Source: Bemisia tabaci (lineage: Eukaryota; Arthropoda; Insecta; Hemiptera; Aleyrodidae). From it: 64,000 nt of DNA. A program made the position numbers and the translations under genes. The stretch lies in the NCBI RefSeq assembly GCF_918797505.1, contig NC_092793.1, forward strand, positions 61,771,749 to 61,835,748, given 5' to 3'. The notes under the pieces are model-generated. The model was not told the DNA's origin. It worked only from the letters and a program-made list of their open reading frames with translations, and ran no database searches. Below are positions 30,539 to 41,904 of this stretch, piece by piece. How positions within the stretch are numbered: the stretch's first letter is position 1; the number at the start of each line of letters is the position of its first letter.

Positions 30539-31265
30539 GGTTAATTTCTGCTAAACGCGATCAAATTAGTCTTTGTGTACCCAGTTTCAGTGTTCAGTTT
30601 CCAGTTACGTTCAACGAACACTATTTCGACGAACTGTATCCCCTTTCCCGGAAAAAAGCTCCCCTTCCGCTAAATGCTGCCCTAAAGTTCCATTGTGCAA
30701 ATTCTAGACGCACTATCAGTTTTTTGACAGCAAGACCCTCGGCAAGAACTGACAGAGAGGGGGAGGGGGAGCACACTGGGCGCCACAAGTTGGTGATCTG
30801 ATTGACTAAAATGAGCCACGAGCTCATGAAACCGACGCGCAGTGACGCCACGCCGGCCGCGCGCCGGGCGATGTATCATCAGAACTGGGAGTAGTGATAA
30901 CAGTCATTTAGATCGTAGCGAGGCGAATAAAAAGCCCGGGCGATCGGGCATATCAATGAGAATACTACGTAAGCGAAACGATGAATGACGACAGTGACGC
31001 GGCCACTGCGGACCATGCAGCTCTGATGAAAGGCATGCAACCGTCTTGCCAAACGCCTTTAAAAATGCACAAACCCGCTCACTCCGCTCTGGCCAACTTG
31101 AATCTCCACGGCGAAAGTTGAAAGACACGTGTCTCTAATGCAACGTTTCAAAATCTCCACGCTGAAAAAAGTTACGGTCTATACAGTCCGTTCCGGACTC
31201 TGAGGCCAAAAGTTCCGGGTGCTGCAGTCGTAGCTTCGATTGCTCCGGGAGTTAAGGGAGGGTAG
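30539..31265. other. Unassigned stretch
   Basis: No gene or repeat recognised with confidence; overlapping open frames on both strands at 30530-30880 share no known motif. Confidence 0.55.
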
Positions 31266-32227
31266 GGTATGGATTCGATCGACATGATTCGATCGAAAAA
31301 TGAAAACGTGAATCGATCGACACCGATTCAATCGGCAAATTGTTAAAAAACCGGTGTCGATTCGATCGACATCAATCGATCGAAAAATGAAAACGTGAAT
31401 CGATCGACATGAATCGATCGACACCGATTCGATCGACAAATTGATAAAAAACCAGTGTCGATTCGATCGACATCAATCGATCGAAAAATGAAAACGTGAA
31501 TCGATCGACATGAATCGATCGACACCGATTCGATCGACAAATTGATAAAAAACTGGTGTCGATTCGATCGACTGAATCGATCGAAAAATGAAAACGTGAT
31601 TCGATCGACATGAATCGATCGACACCGATTCGATCGACATGTTAATTTAAAAACACCCGTGTCGATTCGATCGACATGAATGGATCGAAAAATGAAAACG
31701 TGAATTGATCGACACCGATTCGATCGACTCAAGGGTTTGTCGATCGAGTCACGGGTTTGTCGATCGACTCACGGATTTGCCGATCGATTCACGGGTTTGT
31801 CGATCCACTCACGGGTTTGTCGATCCACTCACGGGTTTGTCGATCGATTCAGGGGTTTGTCGATTGATTCACGGTTGTCGATCGAATCGGCGTCGATCGA
31901 TTCACGTCGATCGATTCACGTTTTCATTTTTCGATCCATTCTTGTCGATCGAATCGATACGGGTGTTTTTAAATTAACTGTCGATCGAATCGGTGTCGAT
32001 CGATTCATGTCGATCGAATCACGTTTTCATTTTTCGATCGATTCATGTCGATCGAATCGACACCGGTTTTTTTATAAATTTGTCGATCGAATCGGTGTCG
32101 ATTGATTCATGTCGATCGAATCGACACCGGTTTTTTAACAATTTGTCGATTGAATCGGTGTCGATCGATTCATGTCGATCGATTCACGTTTCCATTTTTC
32201 GATCGATTCATGTCGATCGAATCCATA
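31266..32227. repeat. TCGATCGA palindromic superarray
   Basis: About 960 bp built from the 8-bp palindrome TCGATCGA and near variants. The left half has units of about 100 bp (spaced near 31354, 31455, 31555, 31657), the right half has the same units inverted, and the middle (31728-31880) is a roughly 20-bp tandem repeat 'cacgggtttgtcgatc'. The outermost segments 'tatggattcgatcgacatg' and its reverse complement close the whole into one palindrome. The long frames it contains encode only periodic Arg-Ser-Ile-His peptides and are not genes. Confidence 0.93.
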
Positions 32228-32253
32228 TCCTCCGGAGTTAAGCCCCGAACCTC

Positions 32254-32922
32254 TTAATGCTTCCTCTCTTCCGTCCCCTTCTCCTCAACCGCATGCGTTG
32301 CATTCTTAAGCTGGGCCTCTGAGCCCGGAACGCGGAGGGTATGTGTATACAGCCCATGGGTATGGCTGGAGTTTTTTTTCAGTGTTGTAAATGAGCGTTA
32401 TCACTTAGGATGGCAGTTCAATTTTCTGTTTGCGATGAAGAAAAATGGCTGCAAATTTCGCGAAATACTATTCATAGGTTTTCCTTTGAGATAATGACGA
32501 TAGTGATACTGTGACAAGAATTTTGAGACCTAACAAATTAATAATCTTTCGCCGCAAAAGTCAGAAGTCATTAAAATATGATGAATATTGAGTTTTTTGG
32601 GAATCCATAGAATTCCTCAAGTTCACGTCTGTTCAGTTGCCTTGGTAAAACTTTGTCCATATATGTATTTTAAATAAAATAAATAAATAACTATCTAATT
32701 AAAATGAAATAAAAGTAAAAATCAAATAGAAATATGTTTCAAAATCTAGCCGTCACATAATTTGTTACTTGCTTCGTTGAAAACGCACAAAACAGCCGAC
32801 CTGTGCCCACGAATTATTTTTGAGACTATGAAAAAGAAAAAGAGTTTCCTGATGAGCTTCGCGTGTTAAACAACGCATGCGGTTGAGGAGAAGGGGACGG
32901 AAGAGAGGAAGCATTAAGAACC
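32254..32922. repeat. Spaced 50-bp inverted repeat
   Basis: 'cttcctctcttccgtcccct' through 'ccgcatgcgtt' (32254-32303) is inverted at 32872-32922. The 570-bp spacer has no recognised gene. The arms are nearly perfect, so this may be a short-TIR element. Confidence 0.75.
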
Positions 32923-33742
32923 CGACGGTTTGAAGGAGTTCATACTAATGAGCCCGATGAAAAATAACCCTTTTTTGCTTCTTCGCTGGAGGCAAATTCA
33001 TTGTCTTCTTGCTTAGATTCTCTTCTCACATCATGAAGAGCGAAATTGATCGGACAGGTAAATTGAGCTAGGATTGGGTACATTTTATTCAATTTCAGGG
33101 TTGATAAACAACACGCGTATTGCAGTGGCTGCTCATTTGATCAAGTCTTACAGGTCGAACCAGTGTTGATTTAGACTATGACATACTACATCGTATTTTA
33201 GAGCCGGCTTTTGTCTGTACGGGGTTCCAAACAGGGTTGGTAACTTGCTACCATCATCGCTACTGCACCAAGCGTATCGGGAAGTAATGGGGTGTCAATA
33301 AACATCGCACATCGAGTATAAGGTAACTAGGGAGCTATGCTCCCTGGCCGCTACGCGGCCCAACCCCCCGAGGGCGCTTAGCGGTCTCTTACGCCCGCGT
33401 CGACACATATAAGAACGACCCAAAAAATGAGAAGATTTTCATACCGCTCTCATTTATCCAATCTCCCTCTGGCCGGGAGCGATTGGACCGATAAGAATCG
33501 ATTGAACAAATCGGCATTTATTTCAAACTTCACGTCAAGACTGAAACGAAACGGGATGGAGCGTTTCGTCGCTTTTGGATAGTCTGTAACAAAGGAGCAA
33601 ACCTTCGATTCACTTACCTGCTACTGCTACATAGGTAACATAGCAGTACACATCTTAAGCCATGAGAGATTTTCCGCGTATGCTTAAAGACAATAGATGC
33701 TTCAAACGGAATCAAATTGATTCAACGACATTTTCGGCTGAA
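32923..33742. other. Unassigned stretch with short palindromes
   Basis: Two short hairpins near 33329-33362 ('gggagctatgctccc', 'ggccgctacgcggcc'). No gene recognised. Confidence 0.55.
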
Positions 33743-34108
33743 TCATGACTTTTCCCTAGAAGGCAGCCTCTCGTCCCTCCCAGACTCTACTGTTACAAGT
33801 TGCTGTTTCAGCACTTTTCCCAGTTCAAACCCATGTAAAATATTCACACTTATTGCACAATCTGGCAACTTATCAGACTCGAGTTAAAGGTGGAATGAGG
33901 TGAAGTCCTTTAAAGTTTATGTCAATGATTATCACTTTTGAGCGACTCCACCTTTTTCTATATCACTCGAGTGGTTGCCAGATTGTGCTATTAATGTGAA
34001 TATTTTACATGGATTTAAACTGGAAAAAGTCGTGAAAAAGGAATTTATCTGGCGACGGTAAAGTCTGGGAGGGACGAGAGGCTGTCTTCCTGGGAAAACC
34101 CATGATTT
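33743..34108. mobile_element. Inverted-repeat MITE-like element
   Basis: Arms of about 160 bp, 'ggcagcctctcgtccctccc' against 'gggagggacgagaggctgtc', also pairing at 'attcacacttattgcacaat'. About 40 bp of unpaired middle. No coding capacity. Confidence 0.8.
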
Positions 34109-34580
34109 AGCGGGAAATTTCATTAAAACAAAAAGGTTGCGTTTGAAGCTTTAAATGTATAGGTACATACAAGGGTAGACTATTTTAAAATAATAATTGT
34201 AAATGGATACAGATGCTACCAAAGAAGAAAAAATGAACGGGATAGGAAATGAAATGAGGACATAACTACTTATGCAATCAGAGAGAATAAAACAGAAACA
34301 TCAGAGAAATTTATATGTAATGAAAGTATAAGAAAAAACACGAGTGGGCTCATACCGATTCGGAACTCGAACTATAGTATCGTTAAGCAGTTTTTTAGAC
34401 CCCTGCGCCATCGATAATCTTCTCAAGAAGTAAATATGAACTTTTACTACTTTAGCGAGTCAAATCGCGGAAGGAGATGCACGGTTGTCACTTCCTTCTA
34501 CACGATGGGACTGGCGTCCCAGTCAAGTAAGTTTTTGAAGAAACGATCGATCCCCCTCATTGCCTCATCTCCATATATTT
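34109..34580. other. Unassigned stretch
   Basis: AT-rich, no gene recognised. Confidence 0.6.
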
Positions 34581-34828
34581 GGACGGAGTTAAACAGAAAG
34601 GAACCAAGCCACATCGGGATCGAACCGAGAAAAAGAGGGTTTAAAGTTTGTCTCCTGCATAAGACTCAATGTAAAAGATAAACTTCAAATTCTGTTTCTG
34701 CAAAATTTGCTCCAACAAAAACTTTGAATTTTTGGCGATAGATAGTAGAGCAGTGGTCGAGTTCAAAACCACTCATAACTCAATTTTTTCCAAAATGTGG
34801 GTTGGTTCCTTTCTGCTTAACTCAGTCC
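34581..34828. mobile_element. Short MITE with GGACTGAGTTAAGCAG ends
   Basis: Ends 'ggacggagttaaacagaaag' and the diverged reverse complement of 'ggttcctttctgcttaac' style, about 28 bp. Flanks read '..attt' left and 'attt..' right, a possible 4-bp duplication. A single related end lies near 30305. Confidence 0.7.
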
Positions 34829-35439
34829 ATTTATTAATGTTCAGATGGTGGGACGTTTCGGTAAGAAGGTTCTGTGGCAAAACCATTTTTGTCTTGAGAG
34901 TCTCCAAAATGTATACAACCTGGTGATCAAATGTCCAACTAATCAGAAAAATGGCTCGAGGAGCGAGCCGAATGCCACTCGCGTAGCGAGTGATCGGGGG
35001 TCCAGGGGGCGAAGCCCCTTGGCTAGCCGTGACGGACGCGCAAAGCGCGTTCAGAGCGCACTGTGGGCCAGGGAGGCCCGTTTTACGCGAAAAATACCGT
35101 TTTTATGAGTGTCCAGTATTGTAGTGATGATGAGCGGGGGTTTTTTGGATGTTTCCGTACTTTAAGGGGGTGACAGTCCTTGTATTTCAATTCTCCGACT
35201 GATCGCAACGTTTCAAGAGTCCTCCTCAAGTTGGACAATAGTTTCGGGCATTATTTGGAGTGAATTTCCCGGTTTTTACCCGCTCTGCAACCAAAAATGA
35301 GGGGGGGCAGGGGGCTGAGAGTTTTGAAAACTCACTTTAAAGTCGCAGGCTGCGTTTGCGTTAACATTGGCAAGAAGTTCCACTCGGATTTGATGCTAAG
35401 TTTGAAGCTCTTCCGTGACTTTTCGCATTTTAATGCAAT
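34829..35439. other. Unassigned stretch with a cluster of short hairpins
   Basis: 34965-35075 packs at least four perfect small stems with loops of a few bases: 'cactcgcgtagcgagtg', 'ggggcgaagcccc', 'gcgcaaagcgcg', 'gggccagggaggccc'. The rest shows no gene. Confidence 0.6.
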
Positions 35440-35913
35440 GTTTCATTGTATCAGGCCCACCCCCCCCCTCCCCCCTACGGGAGGACTGCGGTGGCCCGGG
35501 GGCAATATGAAGACTTCGATATCAGACTTGGAGTATTCGAGGACTCTTTGAAAAGAGAAACGGTATGTCCAAGAGCCGCCGAAGCTAATCTAAAAAATGA
35601 AGGTACGGACCCCCTAAATAACCTTTGGACCCCCCTAACTTTTGACAGGGGGGTCAGATCGACTTCCGGTTTGCGCCAAAAATTTTCTTTTTTCATGCTC
35701 TTTCTAACGATGTATCACATGATGGGGGTTGCCATTTGAAATTTTTGAGTTGCCCCCCGCCCCCCCCCCGCCCCCTGGGGGGGGGGTGAAGAACTGGAAA
35801 GTACCTCAAAAAGTTTCCCCATCGATATGAGGAAGGACGCCACAAACCGCAAATCGATATCATAATTAGAACTAAAGTTATGGCCAGTGGTGCGTAACTT
35901 TTGAATAACCCTG
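35440..35913. repeat. Fragment of a TA-CAGG hairpin family element, reversed
   Basis: Ends 'aacttttgaataaccctg' followed by TA (35914-35915), and contains the family's C/G runs and 'atgtatcacatgatgggggtt' block seen inverted in 26769-27265, 47369-48531 and 50738-51736. The opposite terminus is not evident. Confidence 0.6.
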
Positions 35914-36549
35914 TATAGTAGCGCGTCCTGAACCGCAACCGTGTAAGGCCTTATCACGGTTCAGCGGCTGCGCGGGGTAAAAATTTGTTCACTAGGACTT
36001 CTTCTCCTAAGAAAGAGCTTGCATTTGACGTTTACACTTTTTCCATTGCGCACTTTTCACTGTCCAAAAAGCTTGTTAGAAAATGTGCCTAATAAATCTT
36101 AAAATTCCATCGAAAAAGCTTTCTGCAGTTTTTTCTTTATGTTTCTTTAGAGTTTTAGGGCCAGATACTTTTTCTTTAAATTCCTCGACATTCATTTGCA
36201 CTACAGCTTTGCTGCGGGAAACTGCGGGAAACCTATTTTTTTAATTTTTTTAAAAGAAAAGTCGACTCATCAAAAATAGGATTAAGTTCATGTTCACATA
36301 TATGACCTCAGATATCGTACAGTAAATAAATTCTTCCGAGTGAATAGTAATAATATTATTAAATTGAGATGCTACGCTTCTGAGGGTGCGCAATTTTTCC
36401 ATGGTTGCCACATTATTCGTATTTAATAAATACAAAAAAGGTTCTCAGATGAGACGATATTATAAATCTGTCTGTCATTCTGTCTTTCATATTTTTCTTC
36501 TTTTCCGTAAGAGAAATTATTAATACTACCATACGGGTACTATATGTGA
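35914..36549. other. Unassigned stretch
   Basis: AT-rich, no gene or repeat recognised. Confidence 0.6.
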
Positions 36550-36949
36550 CGCAGCAGGACAAAATGCGCCTTTAAATGAAAGCTGTTATTGTTTAGTACA
36601 TCAGAAAACAGTTTGAGGGTAAAAAAACCCCACACTACTTCAGTTTTTAATGATGATAATTCCTAATGTAATATTCTGAAGGGCATTGGGTCAATCTCTA
36701 GAGCCATGATTTACGTTATTAATAATGTAGGCGTTTCAGGTGGATCGTTCCTCAAGATACGCAACTGTGCAGACAAACTTTAACTGCTATTTACTTGGGA
36801 AACTTGTGTTTCTCCCTCGGACTTTTAAATGCTGCAAAGCGGTCAAATGCAGGAATTTTTCAGTAATAACTTTGTGCCAACTAATGCAGAACTAACCCTT
36901 TTAACCCATGGTACTGTTCACCTTAAGGCAAATTTTGTCCTGCTGCTTC
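36550..36949. repeat. Short-armed inverted repeat (GCAGCAGGAC)
   Basis: 'gcagcaggacaaaatgcgcc' pairs with 'ttaaggcaaattttgtcctg' plus 'ctgc' across about 345 bp. Arms are only about 26 bp. Possibly a short-TIR MITE. Confidence 0.6.
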
Positions 36950-37918
36950 ACTTATGACGTTTGGTTTCCTGAATGTAATTGTGTCTTTTCACATACCAGA
37001 CCATCACAGCAACTCGCCTACGGTTTTCGTGCTTCTCAAATGTATTGACAATTTCAATCGCACTAGAAGCTGCTATTGTTGACTAGCTCAATCGACGGCA
37101 AGTCCGTGGATATTTGAATTTAGATCTGATTTGATATTAAACTTTTTTTTCTTTTTCTTTTTTTTATTATTATTTAAATTTCTGAATTTTGAGCTCAGGT
37201 GATAGTTGGTAAACATTTGGGCGGAACTTATTGAAGTCCAAGAATGTTGCACCAAATGCGAGAGAGGTAAATAGATACTATTCAGCTGACCGTCATTTCC
37301 AATAAACGTTGTAAGTAAATGTTGTCCATTCTCATGCCAAACGCCGCTAAACAAAAATTCATAGAATGCTTATTTGATCCTCTGACGTGATACTTGATAG
37401 CTTACAACAGCAAAACGTAGAATAACATCAAAACATGGAGGGCATTACTTTACAAAATTATTTTCACTTAAACGTGGTAACCCACAAGAACCAATAATAC
37501 GAGGAGACAGTGACAAAAAAAAAAAAAAAAAAAAAAAAATTTACATGTAAAGCGTTCCTAGGTGAACATTCTCGTCTCTTATACTTCTAATTTTAACGAT
37601 ATTAGATCGTTTTCCAGACTCTTCTTGGTCACACCCAAGTTCTCAATTTTGTTTTTGAAAGTTTCTCCAGCGTTAAAATGGTTCCTAATCTCAGTGAGAT
37701 TGCTCGTAAAAAGGAATCATCACTGGACTAGCGTAAATCCTCATAACTTACTTTTCCTGTGATTTTTGAAAAAATCTAATATCGAATTCGAGTTCAACAA
37801 CTCAAAAAACCCCCGTAAATCAAAACTTAGTGATATTCGTTCGGATTTAGCCGAGATATCAATTATTCTCGCGCAACCGGCACCTCTGGCCCACAGTGGA
37901 GCGGCTAGTATATGATAT
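36950..37918. other. Unassigned stretch
   Basis: No gene. Contains an A-run near 37517-37540 and a T-rich tract near 37142-37170. Confidence 0.6.
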
Positions 37919-37921
37919 ATA

Positions 37922-38050
37922 CAGGGTGTTTCAAAAGTCCAGCCCCCCCCCCCCTCCTCTAACTTTTGAACGGTTCGAGATAGAAAACTGAAATATTGGG
38001 AATGTTCCTATTTCAAAGGGGACCATCTTTTGCTGAATGCCTGCAAGATG
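37922..38050 (+). repeat. Isolated TA-CAGGGTG end
   Basis: TA then 'cagggtgtttcaaaagtcc', a C-run, 'ctctaacttttgaacggttc' and 'gatagaaaactgaa', as at the ends of the hairpin elements at 47369 and 50738. After about 130 bp similarity stops, so this is a truncated copy. Confidence 0.65.
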
Positions 38051-38411
38051 CTGAATGCCTCTAATAAAATTAGTTCACTAACTAACCCATATTCGTAATG
38101 TACAACCCATGATCGATGCCCATTGCATTGGTCCAGGTCTGACATGTTTCCTTCGTAAAATATACTAAAAGATTAATGAATAGAGATTAAAATCAACGAT
38201 GCAAACTTTGAAGCACCGAAATTTCTTGTATGTATGAATTTGAAACTTGTACTTAAATGACCCCCATACAGATATGAACGAATTCAGACATGAACGTGAG
38301 TATGGTGCTGAATTCTGACTTCTGCAACTTATATCAACGTCATGGATATCAAAATATTTTTCTGCGAGGAGAATCGAGTATAAGTTACTTACTTACTGGG
38401 CATTTCGCTGC
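38051..38411. other. Unassigned stretch
   Basis: No gene or clear repeat. Confidence 0.55.
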
Positions 38412-38910
38412 AATGGACCACTAGACAAGGTACGAATATTAGCATTCTGATACTTGAAGCATATTCAGAATTTCACGTGGAACACGATTCTTGCATTAAA
38501 AATTACTGACATTAACTCCCACCTAAGATATTGACGTTTTAATTTGACAACGGTTACGGGAAATTTGAATTGGCCGATCACAAGAAACACAATATCGCGC
38601 TTTACAACGGTTTTGGCGGGCTTCTTCATCAAACGTTGTTAATTTCCCGCCCTTTATTGTTCAAAAAATAAACAATTTGCTACGCGTATCGCAGAGACTG
38701 CCACGGTAAAGTTTAGCTTACGATCTGACGTGCGTAGACCATTGTGTTTTCATGAGCGGGAGGTTTGGATTCACGTGTCAAGAAACATTGAATATCTCAG
38801 TTTGGAGTCAATATCAGTAATTCTTGTTGCACGAATCGTGCTCTACGTTAAATTTTTGTTAAGAAACATGTATCAGACTGCTTAATTTCGTGCCTTGTCT
38901 GGTGTCCAAT
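38412..38910. mobile_element. MITE with TGGACCACTAGACAAG ends, second copy
   Basis: Left end 'atggaccactagacaaggta' and right end 'ccttgtctggtgtccaat', with inner 'agcattctgatact'/'catgtatcagactgc'. Related to 11409-11804 but longer inside. Confidence 0.75.
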
Positions 38911-39126
38911 GAAAAGTCACTCGTCCTTCGGCCATCACGCCAAGACCCCTTCATCTCTGTTACTGATGGTTCTTAAAATATATATTCTTCTATCTCTTCT
39001 CTCTTGCTAATAGTTGTTAAATATTTTCCTTACATTTATTACTTTAATACATTTAAGTGCTGTTTTGTTAGTACCGCACTTAAATATTATTACATACATT
39101 CTTTCCTCTTAATAATGGTACTTATA

Positions 39127-39769
39127 CAGGGTGGCCCAGACCTACCGTGCCAGGCCTTTTTTTCGGTTAATTTGGGTCGTTCGAAGTCCAGGATCGCGGG
39201 AATGAATAGGGAATCGACCCAAAGGAGTCCGAATTTCATGGTCCCAGAGCCCCCCTGGCGGCCCTTGGGGGGTAAAAGGGGGGTCTGTACTTCAAAAGTC
39301 AGGGTTAATGTCAAAATTTTGAAATTATTTCATCGGAATCAGAATGTACGGAAAATTTTAGCTCAAATCGACACCAAGAAATCCTAAATCGGCCCATTCA
39401 TGTCCAAAATACTGACCCCTAAAGGTGGGGGACAGAGCCCCTTTCAAAAAAATTCAAGTTCGTTAAATTGACGTCGAGACTCAGAAAACATGTGTATTCG
39501 TGGGTAATCGACCCCAAGGAATCCAAATTTGAGGATCCCGCTGTCCTCAGATACTTTTCTGATGGGGCACAGGGGGACTCGGAACTTCCAAATTTACCCG
39601 GTGTGGAGGTCACCCCTATGGCCCATCAGAAAAGTCTCTGAGGAAAACGGGACCCTCAAATTCGGGCTCCTTGGGGTCGATTCCCTGGGATTCATTCCCG
39701 CGATCCTGGACTTCGAACGACCCCAATTAACCAAAAAAAGGCCTGGTACGGTAGGTATGGGCCACCCTG
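39127..39769. mobile_element. TA-flanked hairpin element C
   Basis: Inverted ends 'cagggtggcccagacctacc' flanked by TA (39125-39126, 39770-39771). Smallest of the family that includes 446-2662 and 14306-15730 ('aggcctttttttcggtt' and 'cgacttcga/cgttcgaag' boxes are shared). The surrounding text 'atatattctt(c/t)(c/t)atctcttc' occurs on both sides. Confidence 0.82.
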
Positions 39770-39937
39770 TATATATTCTTCCATCTCTTCTTCTCCCTTA
39801 TTAATGCTTATTAGTAATAATTAACCTAATTAATTTATTATTTTTTATAATTATAGTAATGCTTTCAGTTGCTTTAATTCTAATGGATATAATAATTTAT
39901 TTTAGTTCTTGCTTTAATTTTGAGTTGACGGTTGTTG

Positions 39938-40310
39938 TTCGAATGAATCCATGTGAACCCAATTTTAAAAGTATTGATGATAAAATTATTGATCTTTGTA
40001 CCAGTGACTCTACATGAACCTTTGGTAATCATAAATGTAAAAATATTGTAGATATCTTTATTATAAAAATCATCATTAACCTCATACATTCTCATTTATT
40101 TACATCAATAAATTGCATAGTTCAGAAGCTCAAATTTTTTATATTATTTATTAAACTAATAATAAAAGGTAAAGAAGTTAGTACTGTTATTATAACTTTA
40201 AATAGTATTGATTCCACTCGTTCTGGTTGATACCTTCAAGTCATGATAATTATTAGTACAATAATTAAAGGCATTTCAAATGCTAAATAAAATATAGTTA
40301 GATTTCATCT
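39938..40310 (-). pseudogene. ND4: NUMT: mitochondrial ND4 fragment
   Basis: On the minus strand, using the invertebrate mitochondrial code (TGA as Trp, ATA as Met, AGA/AGG as Ser), a frame of about 120 codons runs without a stop from about 40300 to 39938. It contains 'YQPER', 'TSLPFIIS', 'MFLHLWLPKVHVES' and 'SMILSSMLLKLG', the conserved core of NADH dehydrogenase subunit 4 in the expected order. ND4 is normally a proton-pumping membrane subunit of complex I; here TGA codons would stop translation in the nucleus, so it is a non-functional nuclear copy. Similarity stops just after 'GFIR'. The AT-rich DNA at 39772-39937 may be more mitochondrial sequence but I cannot assign it. Confidence 0.85.
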
Positions 40311-40390
40311 GTTATAGTCCAAAACTCAGCAACGATGACGTGCGGCGCTGGCGTAAAAAGGAGGTTTTAGCTGTTGAGCCAAAGTCCAGC

Positions 40391-40690
40391 CGGGGTGCAG
40401 AAACTTCCAAAGATTCCCCCAAAATAAATTTAGGTATCCTCCATTTTAAGTTCTCGCAGAATTTTGCCCGACACATAAAGTAACGCGATCCACAGTTGAG
40501 TTCCCTTAACACAGCGCGCTTGACAGTTAGGTTCCCTCAAAGTAGCACACTCAACAGTCAAGTTCCCCCTGTACCTTTAAAAAAAAAAAAAAAAAAAACT
40601 CCCAAGGTTCCCCCAATTTCTTCGTCCTCACATGGGTACCCCCATTTCACGCGAACGGCCGGTCGCGTGGTTGGGAAGTTTCTGCACCCC
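40391..40690. mobile_element. Inverted-repeat element with GGGGTGCAGAAACTTCC ends
   Basis: 'ggggtgcagaaacttcc' near 40393 is inverted as 'ggaagtttctgcacccc' near 40673. Inside are three 'cagt(t/c)...gttccc' units about 33-35 bp apart (about 40493-40570) and an A-run. A stray related end lies at 52425-52438. Confidence 0.7.
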
Positions 40691-40901
40691 TGAAGCCCTG
40701 AGAATTTCCCTGACTCAGAAAAATATTCCCTGACTTGCAAAGTTGTTTTCAAATTCCCTGACCTTTGCAGCCCTGATGATACGAGCAGCTTCTTTCGGGG
40801 TTCACATCGATCGTATCCGATCGCGACAATTCGCCTGATTAAAAATAAAATAAGAGATTTCCTATCGATACTCTCTTTGTCGATTATCCACTAGTTACCC
40901 T
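40691..40901. repeat. Relic rich in CCCTGAC motifs
   Basis: 'ttccctgac' recurs at 40706, 40727 and 40755, as in the interior of the MITEs at 9245 and 45160, but no intact inverted ends are seen. Confidence 0.55.
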
Positions 40902-41393
40902 AAGGTGATTCTATGTGGTCTAGGGACGAGATTTGCCACTACGTTGCGCTGCTATACGATTTGTGTCTTGTCTTTGAGAAGCAATAATTATCGTTACGCA
41001 CAAGTTAATGCAAGAAACTGATCCATAACGTGTAATAGCATTAATACTGAGTAGAATGACACCAAATGTGTGTAGATTCATTGTTTTATACCTGAAACTA
41101 CGATAACGGACATCGCCCATTGACTCAATGTGTAAGAGAGACACCGCTATAATGCCTCTCTCATACACATTCAGTCAATGGGCGACGTTCGCTATCGTGG
41201 TTTCAGGTATAAATTTACAATTAGTCTACACACATTTGATGTCATGCTACTCAGTATTTATGCTGATACGCGTCATGTATCACTTTCTTGCATTATCTTG
41301 TACAATGCGATAGTTATTGCTTCTTAAAGACGTAAATCGTGAGGCAGCACAGCGTAATGGCGGAACTCGTCCCTAGATCACATAGAATCACCT
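40902..41393. mobile_element. Inverted-repeat element, arms about 235 bp
   Basis: 'aaggtgattctatgtggtct' at the left pairs with 'agatcacatagaatcacctt' at the right; matching continues with scattered mismatches to a central hinge near 41140. No coding capacity. Confidence 0.82.
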
Positions 41394-41408
41394 TGATACG
41401 AGTGTTTC

Positions 41409-41690
41409 CAGGGTGTCTACTACAACAGGCTGGCCAAAAATCAGTTCTTTTACAGTACATTTTCAGTATATTCCCAAGAAATTCAGTGCCTCCTCAACAG
41501 AAAAATTCAGTACTTTTTCGATATCTTCAACTGACGAAATTCGAAAAATTTCAAATATTTGAATTTCCCGCTCAAATTGCGACAAAAATGAAAAAAATTC
41601 TGGACCTTCTTACAAAATTTCCGTACTTCTTCAGAACTTCCGGACCGCCCTTGAAAAATCAGTACTGTTTCCGGACTTGTAGACACCCTG
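41409..41690. mobile_element. MITE with CAGGGTGTCTAC ends
   Basis: Ends 'cagggtgtctac' / 'gtagacaccctg' flanked by the 5-bp repeat 'gtttc' (41404-41408, 41691-41695). Interior is AT-rich with 'ttccggac', 'cagtact' motifs. Superfamily not assigned. Confidence 0.83.
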
Positions 41691-41904
41691 GTTTCGATAC
41701 GCATTTAAGACGCGGTTGAATCGAGGAAGCTTCATCGACTTGAAAGTAACGACTTTCATGGCGTAATGATGAGTTGCCTGCATTGTTTTGATGGTGCTGT
41801 ACCCATGAGCACGTCAATTAAATCAAAATCGCCTGAACTTCCACGCATTCAATTACGAGTTCACCTTCCTCGCTAAAAGGCAGCTACCTGGGCGGGTAAC
41901 GTTG
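41691..41904. repeat. Dispersed repeat shared with 59290-59440
   Basis: 'gacttgaaa...cgt...tttcatggcgtaatgatga' and the following 100 bp match 59320-59420 at moderate identity. No gene. Confidence 0.6.

Noticed and set aside
31266..32227. CRISPR array
   Set aside because: Units have no unique spacers, are inverted around a centre, and the context is eukaryotic.
31343..32241. Long open frames on both strands with repeated Arg-Ser-Ile-His-Val-Phe-Ile-Phe peptides
   Set aside because: They arise from the periodic TCGATCGA array, occur mirrored on both strands and have no start or composition typical of genes.
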